A stretch of 64,000 nt of DNA from B4-G1 sp964393895 (GTDB lineage Bacteria; Chloroflexota; Anaerolineae; B4-G1), in NCBI GenBank assembly GCA_964393895.1, contig CAYMWP010000004.1, positions 15,785 through 79,784 of the forward strand. Direction: 5' to 3'. Made by a program: the position numbers and the translations under genes. Below the pieces are notes generated by a model. It saw nothing but the letters and a program-made list of their open reading frames with translations, was not told the DNA's origin and did not search any database. Shown piece after piece: positions 37,671 through 45,257 of the stretch (position 1 is the stretch's first letter; the number at the start of each line of letters is the position of its first letter).

Positions 37671-38905
37671 TTGCGCTCTCGTACAACCCGAAGAAACAGG
37701 CCCGCCAGTCGTCGGGTGTTCTCCCGAACGTTAAACTCGCGCTCCACCAGCGATCGCCCGTTGACGGCTAACCGTCGCCGCAACTCGCTATTCTCCGCCA
37801 AGTGGATCAGCGCCGCCGCCAAGCCCTCCACATCCTCCTCCTCCACCAGCCAACCAGTCTCTCGGTGACGTACTAACTCTGGGATGCCCGATACGCGGGT
37901 GGAAACCACCGGCACTCCCGTCGCCAGGGCCTCCATCATCGCCACCGGTATGCCGTCGCGGTCCCCGTTCTCAGCTACCACGCAGGCCAGCGCAAACAGG
38001 TGACTCTGCCGCAACGCTTCATATACCCACGCTTGATCTCTGGCTCCGGCCAGCGTGATCACATCTTCCATCCCCAGATCGGCTATCAATTGCTCCAACG
38101 CTGCTCGTCGTCCCCCGCGACCGACGATCGTGCAGTGAAAATCCAACCCCCGATCTTTTAGCCGCCGACAAGCGCGGATCAGATACTCGTGCCCCTTCTT
38201 TTCGACCAGGCTGCCGATCGATAGTATGCGCAAGGTGGCATCCTCGGCCGGAATAGACGTCGTCTGGAAACGACCCAGGTCAATGCCGCAGTGGATCACC
38301 TCCACACGCTCCTCGGCGACCCGTGGGCACAACTCGACAATGACCCGCTTGTTATAGTCGGATATCGTCACCAACCGGTCGGACGCTCCGGCAATCAGAC
38401 AGAGCAGGTCGTTTTCTGGAGAATAGATGTCGCAAGCGTGGGCAGTGACCGTGAGGGGCATATTGAGCAGTTGGCTCACCACCATCGCTGCCGCAGCCGA
38501 CAGCCAGGCAAAATGAGCGTGGACCAACTGTATTTCCGAGTCTTGCAAATATCTGGTCAGGTACACCCCTTTCCAGAAAATGAGCAGCCGTTTGAACAGC
38601 CAGATAGATCTTGGCGCCGGTTGCGCCATCAGGCTCCACAATAACTTGCAATAGCGCCGGGGGTGCTTGAACAAAAAGTAGACCTGTGCCAACCACAGAG
38701 CCGGGCTGCACAGTCTAGGGGCGTAATGCACTTGGTGCATCAATGCTCGAGAGGTTGGGTGTACCGGCCCGGGCTTGGGCGGCAACAAAGAGCAGATTTG
38801 GAGCGACTCTCCTTGTTGCTGAACCTCTCGTATCTCTTCGGCTACAAAGGTCTCGGTCAGGTGGGGAAAGCGCAGCAGGATATAGGCGACTCTGAGGGTA
38901 TACAT
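37667..38905 (-). CDS. GT4 family glycosyltransferase
   Basis: I choose ATG 38905 (MYTLRVAYILLRFPHLTETF), since an upstream ATG at 38959 would run into the end of the BcsB-like gene. 412 residues, GT-B. TLRILSIGSLVEKKGHEYLI is the donor-lobe entry, and LVARD-like SHLFALACVVAENGDRDGIPVAMME carries the GT4 catalytic acidic pair in ENGDRDGIPVAMME. VVSTRVSGIPELVRHRETGW follows. TETFVAEEIREVQQQGE near the start is common in GT4 enzymes of exopolysaccharide clusters (colanic-acid WcaL-like). Substrate unknown. Confidence 0.86.
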   Translation of the reverse strand: MYTLRVAYILLRFPHLTETFVAEEIREVQQQGESLQICSLLPPKPGPVHPTSRALMHQVHYAPRLCSPALWLAQVYFLFKHPRRYCKLLWSLMAQPAPRSIWLFKRLLIFWKGVYLTRYLQDSEIQLVHAHFAWLSAAAAMVVSQLLNMPLTVTAHACDIYSPENDLLCLIAGASDRLVTISDYNKRVIVELCPRVAEERVEVIHCGIDLGRFQTTSIPAEDATLRILSIGSLVEKKGHEYLIRACRRLKDRGLDFHCTIVGRGGRRAALEQLIADLGMEDVITLAGARDQAWVYEALRQSHLFALACVVAENGDRDGIPVAMMEALATGVPVVSTRVSGIPELVRHRETGWLVEEEDVEGLAAALIHLAENSELRRRLAVNGRSLVEREFNVRENTRRLAGLFLRVVRERK

Positions 38906-38924
38906 AAGCCGGTCCCGCCTCGGT

Positions 38925-41657
38925 CTACCGTAGCTTGGATTTTCGTACAGCTGTGACAAAAATGATAGCGACAGTCGCTACAGTGACCCCGACCACCAAC
39001 ATTACCCAGGTCGGCAACCCGCCGCTGCTGGCGCCCGGCTCGCCGGGAGATGGCGTCGGTTGAGTGACCGTGCCATCACCTTCTCCAGCCTCGACGGTGA
39101 CTGTAGCAGTGACCACCGGCGTCAACTCTGGCACGGCAGCAGCCATTTCTGAAACTATACCACTGTTGGTCAGGCCACGGGTGTCAATGGATTGGATGTC
39201 AACCTTATCCTCACCCTCGCGGACGAGAACCAAGTTTCCCGCCAGATTCCAATATCTTTGGCTCAGCGCATAAGCCGCCCATTCGAGTCCCTCGTCCGTC
39301 GTACCGGTGACGGCGAGAAGCGCTCGCTCCTCATTCCAAGGCGATGGGATCTCTTGAATGTAACCCAGGGAAAGATCGGGCGGCAGCCGCAGCAGCACCT
39401 CGCCTATCTGGTGCTCCACTTGGTCGGCACCAGGTACGAAAGGTTGGGGCAGCAGGGGGTTGATTTGCCGGATGAGAGAATTGGCGGAAGGGCGACCGAT
39501 AGCAACGACGTGGTAACGGCTCAAGCTTTCTGCGTCAGGCGTTTCTTCTCTCAGTGACACGGTTGGCCGAAACCCGTCGCCAATCGCAGAGCTTCCCAGG
39601 ACGTATGCTACCCGCAACATACTTTCCAATTCGGCCGCTTCTGGCAGGGAGGGAAGTGCAAATAGAACGTCGCTCAGGTCTGGCCGTGTATTGAACGGGA
39701 ACGGGAAATAGTCCAGATCCAACACACTGGTGCCCTGCTCCCGATGTTCCAGGTGAAGCAACGAATCCTGAGAGACATTTAACCATACTTGCTCAACATC
39801 TATGCGCTCACATTGATCTTTGCTGACTTGCATCCAGGACTGGATAGAGATTTCGTTGCTGGTCCCGCGCTTGATACGAGAATCAGGCAAATCCAGCTCC
39901 AACACTCCCCCAATGGCATTACTCTCGTCGAGGGACACACTGGCCCAGGGAATATCGTTGAGGAGAACGGTCAAAGTTGATACCTGCTCGTCTACGGCCG
40001 CAGAGTGGCCAAAGAGCAGCCGGAAGTAAGCGCCGTCGGTGAGGGACCAACCCAGGGGCACGGGGAACCAATAAGTGAGCTCCTGACCGTACATGCCGTA
40101 GACAGTTCTGTCAGTATATCCTAGATCGGCCAGGGTATGCTCGCTTGAAATAGTCTCTGTCGGCGGGGGAGAATACCGAATTTCGCGTATCAGGCCGGCG
40201 GGGCCTTTCAGGTCTGGAAAACTAGTATCCAGGCTCAAAGATTGGGCCGCTTTGTAGACGGCCTCCTCGGTCGCGCCCGTGACCAGCAATGCAACCTTGT
40301 TGGAATCCCAAGGGGAGACTATTTCTTGCAAAACGCCATCCCCGTCCACCACCGGTCGCTCACCTTGCACAAAGAAATACTCTCCCTGACCAATAGATGT
40401 GGTCTGCCCTTCGCTGCCGGTAGGCCCAAGCTCTGTAGCCAGGTAGCTCGTGTTCCACAGTTCCTCGTTCTTACCTTGTAGGGCGGCCAAGTTCTCCAAG
40501 AGACCAGGTTGAGATGATTCCAGATCTGTGAGGCGCAACGTCAGGTAAAAGCGAGTTGCCGCCCCCGGTGAAAGTGGACCCAGTTGCCAGCGAACTTGAT
40601 TGTCGCCGGCCTCGGTGCACGCGGGATCACATTCTACCATTTCGGTTCCCAACGGGCAATTATCAACCAGAACGAGTGACGTCAGGGAGATGGACGCCGT
40701 GTTGGTGACAGTGACCGTGTAACTGAACGTGTCGCCTGGGGCAATGAAGGCGGGCCCGCGCGTGCTCATAGACATTTCTCTGCGATGTATAGGTATGGGC
40801 AAGGCGACATTCTCCCCCAACCACGCAACTAACTCGTTACGGTCGGGCTGACCGATCACGAGCAGGTGCTCAGAGCCATTCAGCCCGCTGCTCACGTCCC
40901 TCAACCAACTCGCGTCGCTAGTGACGGCGATGTCTATCCCACTGGTCAGATCGCCTAATTTGGCCGCAATGCCGGCCGCCGCGCGTAATTCCACTTCAGA
41001 GGGCTGGGCTGGCAGGACAAAACGCACCTGGTCCGGTTCAAAAGAGCGTTGATAGAAAGGGCGGGGGTAATCGGACAAATCCAGCGTGTAGGGAGTCAGA
41101 CTGTAGTTCAGGGAGAGTAAAGATTCAGGATAGACGATCAATTGCGCCTTGTGCAATACACCGCACAGAAAAGCGGCGTCCAGTTTCAGGCGAATGTTGT
41201 GGTAGGTGCTCGCTCCATCATTGAGCACGTTGGAGGGAATATCCACTCTTAGGTGAATGTGTTCCAGTGCGGGGGCGTCCAACGAGTATACTTGCAACAG
41301 TTGATCGTCGAGGTAAAACATCAAGTCGCCGAAAAATTGACGGGCTACTGTTCCCTCACCCTGCTCTGCTTCTGTGAAAAAGTAGCCGAGTTCAAAGTCG
41401 AGATAGCTTCCCTCTTCCACCAACCAATTACTGGGCAACCTGAACGAATACTGCGTGCTGCCCCACGGGCTGGATAACACTCTTTCTCCGTATCCCAGTT
41501 CCTCCAATGTAACGTGGAAGCTAGAGTGAACGTCAGATTGGGCTATGACTGTGTGAAAAGCCGGGGCTGCGACGGCTGTCCCTATAACGAGAGATAGAAC
41601 CAAGGCCGCCGCTTTCCGCCAGACCCAGCGGCGAAAAGACCCGTTTGCTGTGTTCAT
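38925..41657 (-). CDS. Double BcsB-like (cellulose synthase regulatory subunit-like) exported membrane protein with an internal DUF11-like domain
   Basis: 910 residues. A signal peptide (WRKAAALVLSLVIGTAVAAPA) is followed by a BcsB-like unit (FHVTLEELGYGERVLSSPWG ... VRFVLPAQPSEVELRAAAGI ... HLLVIGQPDRNELV), then a DUF11-like segment (AFIAPGDTFSYTVTVTNTAS), then a second BcsB-like unit (HTLADLGYTDRTVYGMYGQE ... DVLFALPSLPEAAELESMLR ... HVVAIGRPSANSLI). A C-terminal anchor LPTWVMLVVGVTVATVAIIF ends in a basic tail. BcsB guides the glucan chain across the periplasmic face in cellulose synthases. No BcsA glycosyltransferase is in the window, so this one probably assists another polymer. The ATG overlaps the preceding stop (TAATG). 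Confidence 0.8.
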   Translation of the reverse strand: MNTANGSFRRWVWRKAAALVLSLVIGTAVAAPAFHTVIAQSDVHSSFHVTLEELGYGERVLSSPWGSTQYSFRLPSNWLVEEGSYLDFELGYFFTEAEQGEGTVARQFFGDLMFYLDDQLLQVYSLDAPALEHIHLRVDIPSNVLNDGASTYHNIRLKLDAAFLCGVLHKAQLIVYPESLLSLNYSLTPYTLDLSDYPRPFYQRSFEPDQVRFVLPAQPSEVELRAAAGIAAKLGDLTSGIDIAVTSDASWLRDVSSGLNGSEHLLVIGQPDRNELVAWLGENVALPIPIHRREMSMSTRGPAFIAPGDTFSYTVTVTNTASISLTSLVLVDNCPLGTEMVECDPACTEAGDNQVRWQLGPLSPGAATRFYLTLRLTDLESSQPGLLENLAALQGKNEELWNTSYLATELGPTGSEGQTTSIGQGEYFFVQGERPVVDGDGVLQEIVSPWDSNKVALLVTGATEEAVYKAAQSLSLDTSFPDLKGPAGLIREIRYSPPPTETISSEHTLADLGYTDRTVYGMYGQELTYWFPVPLGWSLTDGAYFRLLFGHSAAVDEQVSTLTVLLNDIPWASVSLDESNAIGGVLELDLPDSRIKRGTSNEISIQSWMQVSKDQCERIDVEQVWLNVSQDSLLHLEHREQGTSVLDLDYFPFPFNTRPDLSDVLFALPSLPEAAELESMLRVAYVLGSSAIGDGFRPTVSLREETPDAESLSRYHVVAIGRPSANSLIRQINPLLPQPFVPGADQVEHQIGEVLLRLPPDLSLGYIQEIPSPWNEERALLAVTGTTDEGLEWAAYALSQRYWNLAGNLVLVREGEDKVDIQSIDTRGLTNSGIVSEMAAAVPELTPVVTATVTVEAGEGDGTVTQPTPSPGEPGASSGGLPTWVMLVVGVTVATVAIIFVTAVRKSKLR

Positions 41658-42781
41658 TAGTGGCTTGCATCCTCGCCAAAAAGGTAGACTTTGCCATAGC
41701 CATGGCTGTTAACACTTTGTAAAGTGCTTTCCGCCCGGGCGACAAGTTCTTCGCGCTCAACACCGTTAAAGTTGTAGGTGACCACACTCGAAGTAGCGGT
41801 CAAATTCAGCTTCATACCGACTTGTTCTAATTCAAAGATGCTCCACTCCATCCTGGTGTGCAGTTTTTCCAGAATCTGCTCTGCGTCCGTCCCCGGTGTA
41901 TCCGGGAAAAGCAAGGCAAATGTATCCCCCTCGAACCGGGCCACCAGGTCCTCCTCGCGCAAGTACTGCTTCAGAAAAAGGGCCACGCGACGCAACACAC
42001 TATTTCTCAAGTGAGGCAGACGCATATCTTTGATCACGTCGAGACGATCAACCTTCATCAACGCCATAGAAAGAGGATAAGTGTGCCGTTTAGCCCGGCT
42101 CAACTCCTCGCCAAGCCGCTGTAAGAAATAATGCCGGTTGTAGATTCCGGTATCCTCGTCCGTGAAAGTAGCGCCGACGATTCCCTCTCTGGACGAGCTC
42201 AGATACTCTCGCACAAATACCAGCCCAACGCCTACCCCCGCGCCCAAGATGACGGCCAGCACGAGATTCTGTACCTGATCCGGCTTGGAGGGCGATGGAG
42301 GCGTATAGGCTGGGTCGAGAGGCTTCATATCGTAAACTTCACCCAGGTTGTCTATGTACTCGATTGTCTCCTGACCCACCATGTCGGCGCACGTTTTGGC
42401 AATTGCAGGATCGTCGCTTTCGACGATGATCTTGAGGATGTTGGTCGGAGACACCAATTCACTGCTGACCTCGAGATTCCTTCTCTGCTCTGTGGTCAGG
42501 TCCATCTTGGCGTAAACGGTTTTCACGATCGTATCACTGACAGCGATGTGGGCATACGTCGCCAGAATCGAGTCCCGCTTAGTCAACGTATCCAGACCTC
42601 TGATGACGTCGTCCACATTGCCAAAGGATGAACCAGGGCTGACGACGAAGGTAGCCACAGTACGGTAAATGGGCGTTTGGCTGTAGGTGAACACCAGCGC
42701 AGAACTCACCGAGATCAGCAATGCCGGCAGGATGAGCCACCAGCCTTTTAGTACCACTTTTAAGTAGTGCTCTAGTTCCAT
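41657..42781 (-). CDS. Wzz-like chain-length determinant fused to a degenerate GGDEF domain
   Basis: 374 residues. Residues 1-40 (LEHYLKVVLKGWWLILPALL) and about 170-195 (LVLAVILGAGVGVGLVFVRE) are the two membrane helices of a Wzz/chain-length determinant protein, enclosing an extracytoplasmic helical region; TPPSPSKPDQVQN is the Pro-rich segment before the second helix. After that comes a GGDEF-type fold (DTGIYNRHYFLQRLGEELSR; PLSMALMKVDRLDVIKD; DLVARFEGDTFALLFPDT). The signature reads EGDTF in place of GGDEF, so cyclase activity is unlikely. The fusion suggests that polymer length or export senses a nucleotide or a partner. It lies between the BcsB-like and initiating transferase genes. Confidence 0.83.
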   Translation of the reverse strand: MELEHYLKVVLKGWWLILPALLISVSSALVFTYSQTPIYRTVATFVVSPGSSFGNVDDVIRGLDTLTKRDSILATYAHIAVSDTIVKTVYAKMDLTTEQRRNLEVSSELVSPTNILKIIVESDDPAIAKTCADMVGQETIEYIDNLGEVYDMKPLDPAYTPPSPSKPDQVQNLVLAVILGAGVGVGLVFVREYLSSSREGIVGATFTDEDTGIYNRHYFLQRLGEELSRAKRHTYPLSMALMKVDRLDVIKDMRLPHLRNSVLRRVALFLKQYLREEDLVARFEGDTFALLFPDTPGTDAEQILEKLHTRMEWSIFELEQVGMKLNLTATSSVVTYNFNGVEREELVARAESTLQSVNSHGYGKVYLFGEDASH

Positions 42782-42799
42782 TGCGGTTACACCCAGCGC

Positions 42800-43555
42800 T
42801 TAACTGGCCCCCTCTCCGAAAAAGACTGCCGCCACCGTCCACCACAAAATCTTCCAATCCAGCGCCACACTCTGCCGCTCAACGTACTCTATATCATATT
42901 TTACTATAATGTCGAAACTAATGCCACTCCGCCCCCGCACCTGCGCCAACCCCGTGACGCCCGGCAATACCTCCAAACGCTCGTGGTGCCAGGGACGGTA
43001 TTCCGCTACCTCCCACGGCACGTTGGGGCGCGGGCCGACCAGGCTCATCTCTCCTTTGAGCACGTTGATGAATTGGGGCAGTTCGTCCAGGCTCGTCTTG
43101 CGCAGGATGCGTCCCACCCGGGTGACCTGCGAGGTCCGAAATGGTTTGTAGACTTGGCCGTTCCCATTGTCTTCGGGCTGCGGGTTCACAAGAGCTTTCT
43201 TGAAAGCGCCGTGCAAGTTGCCATTCGCGCCGTTCTTACCGTTTTCACCAGCGCCGCCGATCTGACCGTTCACAAAGGCCTTCATAAAGGTGCGATGGAA
43301 ACTATCGTCCAGGTCGTGCCGCATAGTGCGAAACTTGTACATGCGGAAAGGGCGTCCTCCCTTGCCAATGCGCTCCTGGATGAAGAAAGCCGGCCCCGGC
43401 GAATCCAGCCGTATGAGAAGCGCGCACAGGCCCATCAACGGAAGAACTAGGGGCAGGGCCAGTGTGCAAATGGTCAGGTCCATCACCCGCTTGGCGATTT
43501 GATATATCCTTCGGTACGGCAATACCTGTGGTCTGTTGACAATTACTAGTTCCAT
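42800..43555 (-). CDS. Undecaprenyl-phosphate sugar phosphotransferase (WcaJ/WbaP-type initiating transferase)
   Basis: 251 residues. One hydrophobic segment (LTICTLALPLVLPLMGLCAL) is followed by SPGPAFFIQERIGKGGRPFR and MYKFRTMRHD, then KTSLDELPQFINVLKGEMSLVGPRP and VLPGVTGLAQVRGRSGISF. These are the conserved blocks of polyprenol-phosphate hexose-1-phosphate transferases of the short, catalytic-domain-only type. An insert around GEKNGANGNLHG-like Asn/Gly-rich residues (about 100-130) lengthens the usual domain. It starts repeat-unit synthesis by loading sugar-phosphate on the lipid carrier. A GGAGAG ribosome site lies just upstream. Both neighbours carry degenerate GGDEF domains. Confidence 0.9.
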   Translation of the reverse strand: MELVIVNRPQVLPYRRIYQIAKRVMDLTICTLALPLVLPLMGLCALLIRLDSPGPAFFIQERIGKGGRPFRMYKFRTMRHDLDDSFHRTFMKAFVNGQIGGAGENGKNGANGNLHGAFKKALVNPQPEDNGNGQVYKPFRTSQVTRVGRILRKTSLDELPQFINVLKGEMSLVGPRPNVPWEVAEYRPWHHERLEVLPGVTGLAQVRGRSGISFDIIVKYDIEYVERQSVALDWKILWWTVAAVFFGEGAS

Positions 43556-43575
43556 TCATCTCTCCTGTGCGATCC

Positions 43576-44433
43576 CTACGTTACATAGCTCCCTGTGGAT
43601 ACCTGCTGCGCCCGCGTCGAGCGTTCCATCTCCCTGTCTCTTTCCATTGCATCAATGGCCCTCTCTACCAGGTCGTCGAACGTCGTGCCATCGTCGGGAA
43701 AAGATACGGCGCCAATCTGTGGAGTGACCATCGTCTGCTCGGATAGAACCTGGCGCAACCGCTTGGACAGGCCAGATAGTTGCCCCGGCGCCACCTCTGG
43801 CAGTAGCACCAGAAAATGGTCGCCGTTTTGGGCGATAATGTTATAGTCTTCCAGCTCGTCGCATAGTGTCCTGGCAACGTCGGACATGACGTACCGTTTT
43901 ATCATCGCCTGTTGAGCTTCTCGTACCATACGGTCCAGGGCGACCTGAATCGAATCCTCGTTGATCCCAATAGCTACCATGGTCAAGGGGCGCTGGTAAT
44001 GTCGGGCTCTTTTCAGTTCCCGGTACATCTCGACCTGGCCGTCCGAGGATACCTCTGGCAGTCCATCGTCGCGCCCAATGGTGATGCGCGTTATCGCGCG
44101 CTCGAATTCGCCGATCCCATTGCTCACCCAACGAGCCAGAATGATCGCCACAGCAATGATGCAGACCTCGGTCACAGTCAGGGGGAGAGAGACGCCCCAT
44201 ATATCGGATTTTACCCACGTCTTGACCAGCAGGAACAACAGCGCGGACGCCGACAGAAAAGCCCACAGAGGAACCTCGCGCAAGCGGGGAGCGAGGATGG
44301 TGAGAATGACCACCAGCGGCACGAAAGTATAAGCCACGTCGGTGATATCCACCGGGTTGCTCAACCGCTCGATATTGAAAAAGAGGAACAGCCAAAAGAC
44401 AAGTATGACTGTCAGATAACGCATCCGTTTCAT
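43576..44433 (-). CDS. Membrane protein with a degenerate GGDEF-like domain
   Basis: 285 residues. Four or so hydrophobic segments occupy the first 110 residues (YLTVILVFWLFLFF, VAYTFVPLVVILTILA, VPLWAFLSASALLFLLV, VTEVCIIAVAIILARWV). The C-terminal part has a GGDEF-like core: RARHYQRPLTMVAIGINEDS, then DYNIIAQNGDHFLVLLPEVA where active cyclases have RYGGEEF, then VTPQIGAVSFPDDGTTFDDL. The active-site residues are absent, so it is more likely a receptor or regulator than a cyclase. It is the first gene of the minus-strand polysaccharide locus, next to the initiating transferase. Confidence 0.75.
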   Translation of the reverse strand: MKRMRYLTVILVFWLFLFFNIERLSNPVDITDVAYTFVPLVVILTILAPRLREVPLWAFLSASALLFLLVKTWVKSDIWGVSLPLTVTEVCIIAVAIILARWVSNGIGEFERAITRITIGRDDGLPEVSSDGQVEMYRELKRARHYQRPLTMVAIGINEDSIQVALDRMVREAQQAMIKRYVMSDVARTLCDELEDYNIIAQNGDHFLVLLPEVAPGQLSGLSKRLRQVLSEQTMVTPQIGAVSFPDDGTTFDDLVERAIDAMERDREMERSTRAQQVSTGSYVT

Positions 44434-44808
44434 AAAGTGTTCTTTTCGCCTCTCTCCTCTACATCATTCCCGCCCTGGCGCAGGCTAGTCAGTGACAACG
44501 CCAGGCGTACCGCCCTAAAAAGTACGTATATTCTAAGCAACGAGGATAATACGTGGGTATCAGAAAGCCTAAAAATATATTCAACTTTTACCGATTATTC
44601 GAAATTGGCGTGACCGCCAATTTTGCTTGGCCTGGATCGCCCAATCCAGGCCTCTGAGGGCTAAATTGCGTCGAATGTATCTGGTACGTTGCCGGATTTG
44701 GCAATCCGGGCCGGATTTGGCAATCCGGCGAGAGCATTTAGGGGCTTTTGATCAGATTCTTGGCGCCCTTTGTTTGCACCGCGGCTATTTTAGAGTAGGA
44801 GCAGGTTC
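44434..44808. other. Intergenic region with an array of hairpins between the divergent polysaccharide and groESL operons
   Basis: No gene is seen. Perfect stem-loops lie at 44602-44623 (AAATTGGCG, loop TGAC), 44629-44652 (GGCCTGGAT, loop CGCCCA), and two tandem 19-nt repeats at 44691-44709 and 44710-44728, each with stem CCGGAT/ATCCGG. The AT-rich stretch 44520-44600 probably contains the promoter of the minus-strand locus; a TATTAT is present on that strand near 44555, but no convincing -35 box. Confidence 0.6.
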
Positions 44809-44837
44809 TTGACAGCATGTAGAATCTGTGGTATTAT
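44809..44837 (+). promoter_or_regulatory. groESL promoter
   Basis: TTGACA (44809-44814), a 17 nt spacer and TATTAT (44832-44837): a near-consensus sigma-70 promoter. The predicted start of transcription is at about 44844, so the CIRCE operator lies right at the start of the transcript. Confidence 0.85.
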
Positions 44838-44847
44838 ATCGCTCGCG

Positions 44848-44874
44848 TTAGCACTCTCGTAAGTTGAGTGCTAA
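44848..44874 (+). promoter_or_regulatory. CIRCE operator (HrcA binding site)
   Basis: Perfect inverted repeat TTAGCACTC, nine bases, GAGTGCTAA, identical to the CIRCE consensus. It places groESL under the heat-shock repressor HrcA, whose gene is not in the window. Confidence 0.96.
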
Positions 44875-44923
44875 CAAGGCGGATTGCCAAATTCAAATCA
44901 ATCTTAATTTAGGAGGTAATGAG

Positions 44924-45226
44924 ATGGCATTGAACATCAAACCGTTGGGTGATCGGGTAGTCGTGGAGCCACTGGAGGAGGAGACGGCGACCTTTGCCGG
45001 TGGCGAGTTGGTGCTCCCCGACACAGCCAAGGAAAAACCCCAGCAGGGCAAGGTGCTGGCCGTGGGGGCAGGTCGTCTTGACGAGGACGGCGAACGCATC
45101 CCGATGGAGGTCAAGGTTGGGGATACGGTCGTGTACGCCAAGTACGCTGGCACGGCGTTCAAGGCGGAGGGCGGCAAGGAGATTCTCTTCCTGAAAGAGA
45201 GCGACATCCTGGCCGTCCTGGGATAG
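44924..45226 (+). CDS. groES: GroES co-chaperonin
   Basis: 100 residues from ATG 44924 with AGGAGG 7 nt upstream; a longer frame from 44864 overlaps the CIRCE element and is rejected. MALNIKPLGDRVVVEPLEEE, then VLPDTAKEKPQQGKVLAVG, VGDTVVYAKYAGT and KESDILAVLG are the standard GroES blocks, including the mobile loop around residues 18-32. It forms the heptameric lid of the GroEL cage. It is the first gene of the groES-groEL operon, with a 31 nt gap before groEL, and is controlled by HrcA/CIRCE. Confidence 0.97.
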   Translation: MALNIKPLGDRVVVEPLEEETATFAGGELVLPDTAKEKPQQGKVLAVGAGRLDEDGERIPMEVKVGDTVVYAKYAGTAFKAEGGKEILFLKESDILAVLG

Positions 45227-45257
45227 TTGATAATCTGATTAGCAAGGAGAACAGAAA

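Noticed and set aside
44864..44923. Upstream ATG for GroES
   Set aside because: It lies inside the CIRCE operator and would add 20 residues not seen in GroES proteins. AGGAGG favours 44924.
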